64,000 nt of DNA from assembly GCA_964036315.1 (NCBI GenBank), contig OZ038485.1, forward strand, positions 78,028,460 through 78,092,459, in the 5' to 3' direction. Below are positions 54,000-64,000 of the stretch, piece after piece. The stretch comes from Acanthosepion esculentum. Taxonomy: Eukaryota; Mollusca; Cephalopoda; Sepiida; Sepiidae. The notes below the pieces were generated by a model. The model saw only the letters and a list, made by a program, of their open reading frames with translations. It did no database searches and was not told the origin of the DNA. Every line of letters begins with the position of its first letter. Position 1 is the first letter of the stretch. A program made the position numbers and the translations under genes.

Positions 54000-54480
54000 T
54001 ATTGAATGAAAATAGTAAAGTAAAAATGAAGACAATAAATAACAAAAATGAAATGTGAAAATAAAAAAAAGAAGACACTTCGCTTACAAGGCAAATGACG
54101 CTACTTAAAGATCCCAGTGAAAATGTCGCTCTCTTTTTAAGTACACAGATGACAGAGAATGCATAAAATGATGGCCAACAGTTAATTGGCTAAGATGTGT
54201 TATGTGGACCAAACCAAATACAGTGTTACGAAGAACAACTTTTCTTACAAAAAACAAACAAATTGTCAATAATTTTCGCTGCTTTCATTTAAACAAATCT
54301 TTAAGTCATTAAAAGATAATTTATTTATGCTTATTTCTATTCATGTTCGTAGTGTTCCTTTCAAATTCATTAGAAATATTCATGAGTTTACGGTAAATTA
54401 GATAGGGAATTTGAATCAGATAAGCGTTTGCAATATCAGTGTTTTCTTTGAATTCATTTTAATATAAATTCCGAAATTGA
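54000..54480. repeat. Segmental duplication block 2, right copy
   Basis: Counterpart of 4,430-4,870 in the same orientation. Confidence 0.78.
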
Positions 54481-54555
54481 TGATGCAATCACGTGCGTGC
54501 CCCCCCCCCCTCCCCCACATATTATACAAGTTTGGTTTTAGACCAACGAAATTTT

Positions 54556-54940
54556 CTTGACAAGGATTTTAACATCTATTCTTTCTATATTTTGGACCAT
54601 TTCCCTGTTTTCTGGTACATATTTGAAAAAAAATTGTTTAATATTTGAGCACTTCCGGCTTTCACATCCCATTATCCAATTATTTTTGGGGCTATGTTGG
54701 TTTCATTTTTATAGATAGAAAGATAGATAGAATATTTCACTTAAACACACTTTTAGTAAATAAGCGTATTAGAAAATTTATTTATCAATGGAAAGCAGAC
54801 TTGGTTGTTATTCATTTTGTTAATATTCAGCATTCCAGTTGGGTTGAAATGGTGACGAATGAAAGGTTTTCGCCATATAATCTTTTCTTTTTATTTATTT
54901 TATTGCTAAAATTAGAAGCCAAAGTTGTATCACTAATATA
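54556..54940. repeat. Segmental duplication block 3, right copy
   Basis: Counterpart of 7,695-8,110; the GATA tract is reduced to about four units. The ORF across it is not coding. Confidence 0.82.
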
Positions 54941-55509
54941 TATGATAGGATAAAGAACAAATAGGGAACGTTTGTCAATCTAAAATGTTTCACTTTTATT
55001 AAGAGAATAAGATAAAAATTCTGGTACTTTTATTTTTGTGTTGTTTGTGTTTTATTGGTTAAGCAAGCTTCACACGCATTTGACTTGTTAAGCAGCGTTA
55101 GTATAATTTATGGCGTTCTGAACGCAAGGAGATATGACGCACCCTTTCGAAGCGCCAAAAATTAACGTATTTCAAGCCTAACTGAAAAAAAGTTTCTTTA
55201 TATATTCTTGTTTATATCATAATTCCAAATAAATATACATTAGATTCTTTAAGAATACATTGATCTAATATAGTGATTTGACATGTGTTTATAGTTGGAA
55301 AATTTTTTATCAGAATTCCCTCGAAGTATTTTCAGCGTAAAGATGTTCTTTTTTTAAAAAACTAGTGTGGTATTTGTAAAATCAAAGTTATGGACAGTCT
55401 TGTTCTTGTTTGTTACAAGTGTTTAAATGGTTGTCCCAAAGTAGATCTCGCTTGTGTTCACAGGTCGGGCTTATCCTACCATTCTGTCGGATTCTGATCC
55501 ATATTTGAT
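54941..55509. other. No gene seen
   Basis: AT-rich flank leading into a LINE insertion. Confidence 0.4.
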
Positions 55510-56700
55510 CTATATTTGATCCTAATTCATATAGAACTATTACTCTCCTCAGTGCCATTAGCAAATCCTTTGACGTTATAATCAAGAAGAACGTTGTTGA
55601 TCGCCTAAATAGTGACAAGTAGTACGGGTTTCAATCAGCTCGCTTCACTGCTGATGCCCCAACTGCCATTACTCACAAATTCATTGAGACACTAGACAAC
55701 AAATACATCTATCGCATTAAATATTTCAAAGGACTTTGACACGGTGTGGCATAAAGGATTATTGCACAAGCTCTCTATCTATTGAATCACTGGAAAAGTC
55801 TTTTCAATTATAAAATCCTTCCAAATGGCTCGTCGTTAATAGCCACCCCCTAAAGCCTTAACAATCAACGCAGGCGTCCTCCAGGGAGTCACTTCTCGGA
55901 CCAACCCTTTTTTTACTTTATATAAATGCCTGCCTAAAAGTATACTCCGATCATTTGTGAATATCTATGCTGCTGATATAACAGTATACGGATGCACCGC
56001 CAAAACTCTAGATGACCAGAGATCACTCCTTTGATCTAGCTCTAACAGTGGGGACATGGGTTGGTTACATTCAGTTCCTTGAAAACCAAACTGAATGAAT
56101 GGATGTTCCCACTATTGGGACTTAAACTCAACGCAGACCTGAAGTGAAATTCGTACATATAATTCATCGTTAAAGATGCTGAAAAAAATGGTTGGTTCTC
56201 TGTACCTATCTTTAGAAGAGGATATCAGGGGGGAGTCAAGTACTTAGGTCTGGAGTACTGTTGGCATATATGGGCAGGAGGTGCCCAATTTTCATTTTAC
56301 AGTCTCGATAGAGTCCAAAATTGTCTCCACGTCCCTATGGGTGACTAATTATTTTTCACACTACGACCCCTTTCTCACAGACGATACATCGCAAGTCTCT
56401 CACTGCTCTATCGCTATCTCCATGAAAAAGTGTTCAGACGAACTATACTCCTTAGTTTCACCAGTTCTAACCTTCACGGCGAAGGCCCTTAATGTGACAC
56501 ACATTGTAGCGAAGCACCCTTATTCCTTTTGTATTCCTTTGGTGAGATGTAAGTTCCATTCGAGCAGTTTCTTCTCACGAACATCTGTTTTGTGGAACCG
56601 ACTCGCAAGAGGATTCCTCTTCGATCATTACAATCTTAACCTGTTTGTGTCTAGGATTAACCGTTATCTTCCCCACACACAGATGCGACGTTAAAGGGAG
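55510..56700 (+). mobile_element. Jockey-like LINE, 3' half, broken
   Basis: Plus strand: AISKSFDVIIKKNVVDRLNS near 55,550-55,615, YGFQSARFTADAPTAI near 55,622-55,670, FDTVWHKGLLHKLSIY near 55,735-55,785, GVLQGVTS near 55,870, IYAADITVYGCT near 55,963 (catalytic DD lost). Then from 56,281: KKCSDELYSLVSP, HPYSFCIPLVRCKFHSSSFF, SRTSVLWNRLARGFLFDHYN and LFVSRINRYLPH, the typical end. Same family as 28.4-32.3 kb but in the opposite orientation. Confidence 0.88.
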
Positions 56701-56825
56701 TCCAATGTTCTATAGGGAACGAGAGGAACTAACTAATTTTTGTTGATATTCTACATTCATACCCTTACACACGCACGCATATATATATATATCCGTATGT
56801 ATATGTAAATATTCTTCAGATAGAT

Positions 56826-57515
56826 AAGGTTAAGGTTGATACATAAGAAACTGAAATAGTTAAATATATATAAGCAAGTTATTTAGCTATATTCCAATGT
56901 ATAGGAATATTATTTGAATTTAAAATAGCGTTCTGGAAATTAGTTTAATCAAGTACGGAATGAAAAAAGGTGCAAAATAGCAAAAGGAAATTCCAATCAT
57001 TGCCCCGATAATTATCACAATATAAATGGCTATATAAATGAATTCATTAAATACACGAAAATAGAAAGAGACGTAAGACAAGGATGTGTCTTCTCACCAC
57101 TACTCATCCAACCCTTACAACGAGGCAATACTGAGATAATTAGAAGTCCTACCAGAATTCATTATTGACGGTCACAATCTTAACAACAATATGCCTAATG
57201 TTGTTAAGATTGTGACCGTCAATAATGAATCCTGGTAGGACTTTTAATGCAAATGGCACAATGTTGATAGCAAACACAAAAAGGTAACTTCAGAAACTCT
57301 TATAGAAGATAGTAATTGAAATTGAGAAGAAAAGCTTACCATTAGTTATAATCAGACAAAATTTATGGTTGTCAACATAAGGAAAATGCGATAATGAAAT
57401 CCATAGGTACATTGAGATAGCGAAAATGGATTTCAAAAAGCTAGGCAAAGTATTAAGAAACAGGAAAATTTCAATACAAATGAAGAAAAAAGTGGACTGA
57501 ATTTTTCTTGATTCT
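56826..57515 (+). mobile_element. RTE-like LINE fragment in duplication block 4
   Basis: Matches 8,570-9,210, including the sequence before the LINE (gttaaggt.gata.ataa). Pieces: VRQGCVFSPLLIQPLQ near 57,080, LPEFIIDGHNLNN near 57,150, KLGKVLRNRKI near 57,440. Interrupted by a palindrome at 57,145-57,242. Confidence 0.78.
57145..57242. repeat. LINE-derived palindrome
   Basis: Arms of about 43 bp (57,145-57,187 and 57,199-57,242) are near-perfect reverse complements of the RT-encoding segment agtcctaccagaattc...cttaacaac. Absent in the paralogous copy at 8,850-8,910. Confidence 0.92.
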
Positions 57516-57589
57516 GATTCCATTTCATATTTTTTGCAGTTGCTTTTTTCTTTACATACTTTTTAAAAAATTTATTTGTTGCTTTTGGG

Positions 57590-57849
57590 GAATGTGAGGG
57601 TAGCGTAACGGCTATCAACGGAGAAAATGAAATTGGCCAGCTAAGTTCAAATCTCACATAGTCTGCGTTTCCTTCGTAATAATATCTTTAGGAAAGGCAT
57701 GAAGCCATTTCTCCTTCCTTTCACGGGTATAGGTTAAATGAGCAGTTTAATTTCCCTAGTCTTTGGTGGCATTGTTTAGGAGAAGGACAACTCGGAATTC
57801 AAAATCGTGAAGAAGCCAACAGGAAAGTATTCCAATATATTTTGTAAGA
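57590..57849 (+). mobile_element. tRNA-derived SINE
   Basis: Head with A-box-like tagcgtaacgg and B-box-like aagTTCAAATCtc spaced as in a tRNA (57,601-57,655), then a body (tttaggaaaggcatgaagcc, gggtataggtt, gacaactcgg). It splits the RTE-like LINE, whose end resumes at 57,850. Confidence 0.8.
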
Positions 57850-57935
57850 AGTCATTCCAATCTGTGATTAAGGATGTGTGGAGTGCTATAATCGCCTACG
57901 TCCTGTAGGGATATTGCATTTAGAAAAATGAATTC
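57850..57935 (+). mobile_element. RTE-like LINE, extreme 3' end
   Basis: gtgtggagtgctataatcgc then ctacgtcctgtagggatatt corresponds to 24,355-24,410. Confidence 0.65.
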
Positions 57936-58329
57936 TTACTAATTAATCCACCTTCGACATTGTGTTTCTTTTTACTTTTGTTTAAACATGCATACTACTA
58001 TAATATTGGGCTTATTTCAAGCATTTGTGGGGTTTTAAAATGTCAAACATTGATTTGAGAGTTGGTGTGGCTTGCGCTTATCTTTCCATCCTGGTCTTCA
58101 GTTAGTTCAAGACAATAAATCAAAAACCTATTTTATAACACATTTGGTTAACGCAAATTTTATCCTAGTTGATATGTAAATAATAAAACGCTCAAGTTTG
58201 TTTTGTTTGTTGGTATTTAAAAAAAAATATTCTGTCCCTTCTGCAGGTTGGCGATCATGACTATTCATAGCTTCCCTTTTTTTTAATAAATGTAAACTGT
58301 GTGCTGAAATGATATTTCCTGTGATAGAT
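57936..58329. other. No gene seen
   Basis: AT-rich; nothing recognised. Confidence 0.4.
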
Positions 58330-58920
58330 AGTGTAGTTTTCCGCTGATTTTCCAGTGTTTGTTCCTCTTCTAGACTGGTTATGAACCAAGGCTAGAGAGC
58401 TAGATCTGTCCAGCTTTTTAACATAGCGGTAGAAGAGAGAAGAGACAGATTGATGCCTTATCCCAGTGTTTCTCAAATTTTTTAAGCAACGCTACACCTA
58501 GGAGCAAATGAAAATAACACAGAATACTTTAAAAAAAGTTTTCAAGTGTATACATTTAAATGTTATGAAATAGATGAAAAAAAAAACATACACACACACA
58601 CAAATATGAACTTACTTTATTTCAATGTTTCTATTCAATTATTCGTGTAGGTTATTTAGTGTGAAACACATGTGCAAAGGGTGTTAAATGCGATTTCTTC
58701 AAAATATGCCATGACATTATTTCGCTGCACACTTAAGACGATCGTGCTGCGGCACACTAGTGTGCCGCAGCACCGGCGGGGTTGATAATCACTGACTTAT
58801 CCGAAGGAATGAGTGCTCATTGAATCAAATCTGTCACAGCCCAAATTTGAACTCGGTTCGCCGTTTCTGTTTGTCTATGCTGTTAGTTTTCAGTCCACAA
58901 TTGCATTCGTGATATTATTA
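58330..58920 (-). mobile_element. tRNA-derived SINE split by a hAT element
   Basis: Left part (tagactggttatgaaccaag, gatctgtccagc) matches the body, and right part (B-box-like GAGTTCAAATttggg in minus orientation near 58,840) matches the head, of the SINEs at 37.7 and 38.8 kb. The parts join across the hAT insertion. Confidence 0.75.
58464..58794. mobile_element. hAT-type non-autonomous element
   Basis: Ends cagtgtttctcaa and (right end) ttgataatcactg are typical hAT inverted ends. An 8-bp target duplication flanks it: ccttatcc (58,456-58,463) and acttatcc (58,795-58,802), 7 of 8 identical. No ORF. It contains a perfect GC-rich palindrome at 58,744-58,773 (arms gtgctgcggcacac). Confidence 0.85.
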
Positions 58921-59143
58921 CCAAATGTAACAACCTAAAATAGGTTCAGGATAATAGTTGATAGTTTAAAATGTCACGAAATAATCTACAGAGGAGAGAA
59001 AACGGAGGCTGAGATAAAGAATTTAGAATTATTACATATTTCTTTGCATTACGAGAAAGAAGAGTTCACTTTATGCATAGTAAAATGTTTTCAATGAGCA
59101 CTAAGATATATATCTACACCATAAAGTTTTTTTCCAGTGGGAG

Positions 59144-59191
<48 letters not shown>

Positions 59192-59200
59192 GAGAGAGAG
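58921..59200. repeat. Segmental duplication block 5 plus (GA)n, right copy
   Basis: Counterpart of 24,550-24,890; the (GA)n tract spans 59,151-59,200. Confidence 0.78.
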
Positions 59201-59289
59201 TCCACTTAGATTTTTAATAGAAGTACACTAAAACTAAGCTACAGCTGTACCGATAGTCAGGAAAAAAATTATTAAAAAACATAATAATA

Positions 59290-60400
59290 CAATTTTAAAT
59301 CAATACAAAAACCCGAGTAATAATTTCAAACCAACAAACCCAAATAATACCAACAGGTGTAATTGTAGAAATTCTAACGAACGTCCATTACAAAAAAGAC
59401 GTCAAACAGACTCTTTTGTTTACCTAAGCACTATTTCCACTATAGAAAATCCAATAGTTAAAAAAATGTTATATCGGGAGTATCAAAAAATCCTTTAAAA
59501 TTAGGTGGTACCAACATGTATTATCTTTTTCCAATAATGCGTACAGAAATACGACGCCCATTTCTAAATATTTTGGAACATAAAAGAAGTAAGTACAACC
59601 TCTACGTTAAAATGGATAAATACTAAAAAAAAAAAAAAATACTAAAAAAATAGAATTTATAAATCTTTAAATGAACCGTGCTTCTTATGTTTACATGAAA
59701 AATTAGAGATAATCAAATTTGCTAACAAAAAACTCTATTGAACCAAAGGAAATAACGGTAAATTGCCGACACAGTTTATCTTTTGTCTTTAAATATAGTT
59801 AACTTTTAAAAATTACGTATTACCATTTCTTATAGCCATAATTTATGAGTATATAATGGTCCACCCTTTACGGCTAAGTACCTTATTTTGTTTATTCAGT
59901 TTTAATTTTACTATGTATTTCCGTCCAGATAGTATTATTAATATCTTATATAGATGTTTCACATTTTTAATTTTATCTACAGGTCCCTTTAGGAAGCTTC
60001 CAGAATATTAAAAAAATCAAAAAAATTTGTTAACTTTACGTTTGATTAAGTTACCCCTCCCTTCAAAACCCTTTCAAAAAACTGAACATGTCATATTTGT
60101 CTACAATCACGATACATTTGTCCCTGGCATGTTTCCCGCAATCGCTGACGATGTCTATGTGTCAGTTTATCATGACACCTCTACCCTCTGAGCTTATTTT
60201 TCTATTTAGCGCAGATCTGGTTAATCAAGACACACCCACAAGTCTAATTCTAATTCTGGCCTTATGTTCCACCTTAATTTCAGAAAAGAGGAAACAATTT
60301 GTTTTTAAATTTCCTAAAAAATAATTTAATCACCAGTTACTTACCATCACCTGAAGAAGTACAATCAAAGTATTGAAACATAAAAGCTTTTGTGTAGCGA
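59290..60400 (+). mobile_element. Penelope-like element 3, degenerate GIY-YIG end
   Basis: Plus-strand pieces in changing frames: CNCRNSNERPLQKRRQTDSF near 59,350-59,415, STISTIENPIVKKMLYREYQ near 59,430-59,480, FKIRWYQHVLSFSNNAYRNT near 59,495-59,555 (GIY-YIG helix) and ISKYFG near 59,565, then a poorly aligned C-terminus to about 59,800. At 60,345-60,400 follows the terminal hairpin CACCTGAAGA...GAAACAT. All frames are broken. Confidence 0.65.
60351..60379 (+). ncRNA. Hammerhead-like core, degenerate
   Basis: CTGAAGA (60,351-60,357), weak stem gtac/gtat, GAAAC (60,375-60,379). No convincing helix I. Position after a Penelope-like ORF supports common origin with the hammerhead at 13.7 kb. 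Confidence 0.4.
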
Positions 60401-60442
60401 TTTCAACATGTTTTTATTATAATCTTTTATAATAAAATTAGT

Positions 60443-60444
<2 letters not shown>

Positions 60445-60512
<68 letters not shown>
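60445..60512. repeat. (CA)n array
   Basis: About 67 bp of CA repeats. Confidence 0.95.
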
Positions 60513-60514
<2 letters not shown>

Positions 60515-60801
60515 GATAAGATACCGTGAGGAAAATTTTCCTCAGAATCATGATAATTTCAAACTCAAGTTTTTGTGTGTGACGTTCCATCTGAATCCCG
60601 GTAGCCACGCTCCCATTTCTGAAAGTCTCTTTTACCCATTTTGCGAATCAAGAAGCAAATCCGTATTATACAAAACATATTAAATATCTTGATTCGCATA
60701 TGTATACGTTAACTGTATTCATAATTTCTTTAAAAATATCCGGAGAATTGATCTCGTTTTTGACTAAATCATTTAATAAATTGACTTATATTTTTCGAAA
60801 T

Positions 60802-61087
60802 TGTTATGGGAACTTACCCATAATAATAATGGACTATTCCGGACATTATAAATACTGCGCCTCAAGAGGGAGCGAGAGGATTATTGTAAGAACATTGGAA
60901 TAGTGATACTTGTCAAGACAACATAGTTCACTCTAACCAAATCTGATAGTCATTACTAATACTTCTACTTCTTTGTATATATTTCTGTTTGTAATATATC
61001 TGTGTTATACCATACCAGTGTTCGAGTTCTTCTTCATTGGTTCTACCTTGGACCATCACCGTAGTACAAGGAACTTGCACCATAACA
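60802..61087 (+). repeat. 5' LTR of Gypsy element 2
   Basis: Starts TGTTATG and ends CATAACA, a perfect 7-bp inverted pair. A TATA box (cattataaatactgc) lies near 60,845. Immediately followed by AGTGGCGACGAGG. Confidence 0.85.
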
Positions 61088-61300
61088 AGTGGCGACGAGG
61101 AAACCCCAAGAAAAATCGAACTCTCTACGCGGAGGACATACCTTTTTTTTTGCTATCCGTCGCACATAACAAGTGGCGACAGGGTAACTCCAAAAGAAAA
61201 ACGGGCTCTCTACGCGGAGGACATACATTTTTTGCTATCCGTCGCACATAACAGGGTCGACGAGTAAGCTGTAAGAAACAAGTTCTACGTGGAGATTTCT
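61081..61300 (+). repeat. Tandem copies of the LTR-end/primer-site region
   Basis: About 83-bp units start at 61,081, 61,165 and 61,247 with cataacaagtggcgac (the third is cataacagggtcgac). Each carries ctctctacgcggaggac and ttgctatccgtcgca. Each unit therefore regenerates the LTR terminus plus the primer-site-like motif. Confidence 0.9.
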
Positions 61301-61385
61301 AAAAAAAAAAAACAAGTTCTACGCGAACACATAAAAAAAAGAATTTTCTTTTTGGACAAAATACTTACACAAAATTACGTTAACA

Positions 61386-63656
61386 TGGAAGATTTTGAGT
61401 CAACCATTGTGGAACTTATCAAAATCCAATTTGAGCAACAACAAAAAAACGAACAGAAACATCTTGAATTACAAGAATTATTGCTACGTGTAATGTCAAA
61501 TAAAGGGCAAAATTCTGAGAATGAAACAGTTCTCTCACAATTTGGAGCACTATCGAAGATTTCACGTATGCACCCGACGAAGACAAACCCTTTGCAACTT
61601 ACATCCGAAGGTACGAAGAGCTATATGAATTTGACTGCAGAAATTGGTCAGACGCACGAAAAGTACGTCTATTACTAAGAAAATTAGGCACATGCGAATA
61701 TACCAAATTCGTAGATTACATCCTACCGAGGAAAACAAATGAGTTAACTTTCAAAGAAGCCATAAAACTGCTAACAGAACTTTTCAGCCCTAATACCTCA
61801 CTATTCCACAAAAGATGGAAATGTCTGAACCTAACAAAAAAGGACAGCGAAGATTACATAACTTTCGCTTCCATTGTAAACAAATATTGTGATGACTTTA
61901 AGTTATCGGAACTCAGCGCGGACAATTTCAAATGCTTAATATACGTCCAAGGCCTGGTTTCAACCAAAGACGCGGAAATTAGACGCAGAATCCTTACAAA
62001 ATTGGAGAGTGAACAAGATTTGACACTTCAAAAACTGGTCGAAGACTGCCAGAGATGCATCAGTGTGAAGAAAGACTCAAAAGATATAGAAGAAGCTGGC
62101 ATCGCGCACATACGCTGTGGGACTTGACATTGGTATAAAGACTGTCCATACCGTTTTAAAACTTGTCTAACATGCAAAAAAATAGCACATAAAAATTCTC
62201 ATTGTTGGACTAGAAGAAAGCAGAATAAGAATCACGAGGACTGACCAAGCGGATGAGACTAACATAAGAAAATACGTACAAGTAGAAATGCAAAACAGAA
62301 AAGTCAGGCTACAGTTGGATTCCGGCTCGGACTTACCTATTATTAACGTACAAACATGGAGAAAACTGAACAAACCTGCCATGTTAAAAACGGATAAAAT
62401 TGCTAGATCGGTAACGGGGAGAAAAATAAAATTTGAGGGTGAAGTGATTACAAACGTAACATTTAATGGAATGACGAAAAAATTAAAAATGTACGTGTTA
62501 AGAAATACAGAAAACTTATTCGGAACGGACTGGATACAAAAATTCAAACTTTGCGATTTACCAATAAGTACGTACTGCCAAAATGTAAAAAGCTTATCAA
62601 CCGAGGCAGATAAATTAAAAGAGAAACTAAAAACGAGTTTCCCCGAAGTATTTTCAGCAGGTCTCGGAAGATGTAAAAAAATGGCAGCAAATATCGAAAT
62701 AAAAGAAAACGTTCAACCTATCTTCAAGAAAAAAAGGAGCGTACCGTTTGCGTCAATAGAAAAATAGATCAAGAATTGGCTAGACTCGATAACACTGGCA
62801 TATTGACAAAAGTAGAATACAGTCAATGGCCCGCACCTACGGTTTACGTCAAAAAGAAATCAGGGGAGATTCGAGTATGCGCTGATTTCTCAACGGGTTT
62901 GAACGCAGCGATAAAAGATTACCACTAACCTCTACCCAGTCCAGAAGAAGTATTCAGTAAATTAAATGGCGGAATATTTTTCTCAAAAATTGATTTAAGT
63001 GAAGTGTACCTACAAATTTCAGTCGATGAGGAAAGTTCAAAATTATTGTGCATAAACACACACAAAGGATTGTACAAATACCAAAGATTACCATTTGGGA
63101 TTAAGGTCGCGCCGGCTATATTCCAACAGACAATGGATACTATGCTCGCCGGACTAGAGTACACGATTGCATACCTGGATGACGTATTGATAAATAGCGA
63201 AAATCCTAAAGGATTTCCACAGGGGCCATCCAGGAAAAAATAGAATGAAATCGCTGATGCGAAGCTATGTATATTGGAAAAACATGGACCAGGATATTAC
63301 TCAGATGGTGGAAACATGCAAGGGTTGTTCCTTAGCAGCTAAAGCAGCGCCAATCATCCATAAGCCATGGCCAGAGACAGATCGTCCGTGGTCTAGAATA
63401 CACGCAGATTATGCAGGTCCAATTGATGGTTTCTACTATTTGATCATAGTGGATAGTTATAGTAAATGGCCGGAGGTGTTTCGTTGCAAAAATCCTACTT
63501 CGGAAACTATCATAAATTGCCTCCATGAGCTGTTCGCTCGGTTTGGAGTAGTGGATTGCCTACTCACAGATAATGGAACGCAATTCACATCAGTGGACTT
63601 CCAAGAGTTTTGCGAAATTTATATGTACTGTTTAGTACATATACGCGTACCTATGT
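61386..63656 (+). pseudogene. Gypsy gag-pol, multiple lesions
   Basis: Starts MEDFESTIVELIKIQFEQQQ. Gag continues after a frameshift near 61,555 (FATYIRRYEELYEFDCRNW, KLGTCEYTKFVDYILP). TGA in the first zinc knuckle (62,125). Protease [14 protein letters not shown] at 62,310. Frameshift near 62,766; [16 protein letters not shown] at 62,935, FSKIDLSEVYLQIS, active site IAYLDDVLI near 63,170. A deletion then joins to integrase GHPGKNRMKSL near 63,225, with ETCKGC, IHADYAGPIDG and LLTDNGTQF (first two catalytic Asp), truncated before the Glu. RNase H is absent. Confidence 0.9.
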
Positions 63657-63680
63657 AGGTGCTCGTATATGTACTAATTA

Positions 63681-63713
<33 letters not shown>

Positions 63714-64000
63714 ATTATAATATATTACACATATAGTGCTGGTGTTAATAAAACAGTGCTCGATGTAATACAACAAAGCTATTAAGTATATATATTAATA
63801 AATATATATATTATCTCTCACCGATAGCGCGACTCGGAGTTTCATGCATAACGCAATCTTCAGGTGCTCAGTATAGAATAGCTGTTACGTAATTTAATTT
63901 TAAAAAGAATATGGTTATCGTAATGTTGGCGTAGATATATATTATACTATGATTAAAGTTTTTAATTTGAAAAATTATGTTTGACATTTAAAATAAACGC
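63657..64000. other. Microsatellites and hammerhead-like hairpin
   Basis: (CA)n near 63,680-63,702, short TA runs, and on the minus strand CTGAAGA (63,863-63,857), TGC-loop-GCA, GAAAC (63,843-63,839). The related sequence at 50.43-50.49 kb shares caggtgct and acgtaatttaa-like flanks. Confidence 0.5.

Larger units (their letters stand above)
60802..63640 (+). mobile_element. Ty3/Gypsy element 2, inactivated and truncated
   Basis: 286-bp 5' LTR, tandemly repeated primer-site region, then gag, protease, RT and partial integrase remnants, ending within integrase at about 63,640 before a (CA)n tract. Close relative of element 1 by protein but with a short, simple LTR. No 3' LTR. Confidence 0.88.

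Overview
This is a eukaryotic, AT-rich, repeat-dominated window. Most of it is decayed transposable elements and long (TA)n, (CA)n, (GA)n and (TAA)n arrays. The mix of invertebrate LINE families, Penelope-like elements, Ty3/Gypsy elements and tRNA-derived SINEs, with small exons kilobases apart, points to a mollusc, most likely a coleoid cephalopod such as an octopus. The organism assignment is inference. There are no operons, CRISPR arrays or prokaryotic genes.

The only host protein-coding signal is SLC16 (monocarboxylate transporter)-like and lies on the minus strand. Gene B enters the window at its 5' end: exon 1 at 1338-1593 carries the family PPDGGWGW motif, and exon 2 is at 696-842. Both are intact and phase-compatible, and the gene continues off the left edge. 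A second copy, gene A, spans 51.2 kb down to 28.0 kb. Its exons 1 and 2 survive only as about 20-bp stubs (50.72-51.17 kb). Further exons lie at 49,704-49,795, 41,787-41,931 (in-frame TAG), 39,356-39,480 (apparent 1-nt frameshift), 37,256-37,381 and 27,989-28,119 (normal stop plus AATAAA). It reads as a decayed tandem duplicate. Flanking non-coding blocks are duplicated in the same order and orientation: 0.7-1.35 with 50.7-51.2 kb, 4.4-4.9 with 54.0-54.5 kb, 7.7-8.1 with 54.6-54.9 kb, 8.6-9.0 with 56.8-57.3 kb and 24.55-24.9 with 58.9-59.2 kb. A segmental duplication of a SLC16 5' region, later expanded unequally by insertions, explains this.

Layout: 0-10 kb gene B start, LINE remnants and a degenerate unknown protein; 10-13 kb LINE; 13.7-15.1 kb Penelope-like element with GIY-YIG endonuclease and a hammerhead-like motif; 15.8-17.2 kb a second LINE family; 17.25-22.9 kb a Ty3/Gypsy element whose 2.7-kb LTR holds hairpin-rich units and a five-unit array with a U2-snRNA-like segment; 23-28 kb foldbacks and a dead Tc1; 28.4-32.3 kb a jockey-like LINE with a Gypsy LTR nested inside; 33-42 kb SINEs, MITE, minisatellite and gene A exons; 42.7-47.7 kb foldback, giant TA arrays, LINE and Tc1; 48.1-49.5 kb a Penelope-like element flanked by inverted repeats; 51.7-52.1 kb a retrozyme-like unit with a near-canonical hammerhead ribozyme and tRNA-like promoter boxes; 53-59 kb MITEs, LINEs and a hAT element nested in a SINE; 59.3-60.4 kb a degenerate Penelope-like element; 60.8-63.6 kb a second Gypsy element.

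The most notable signals are the ribozyme-bearing retroelements and the tandem-repeat LTR with the U2-like segment. All positions come from reading by eye; boundaries of decayed elements are approximate.
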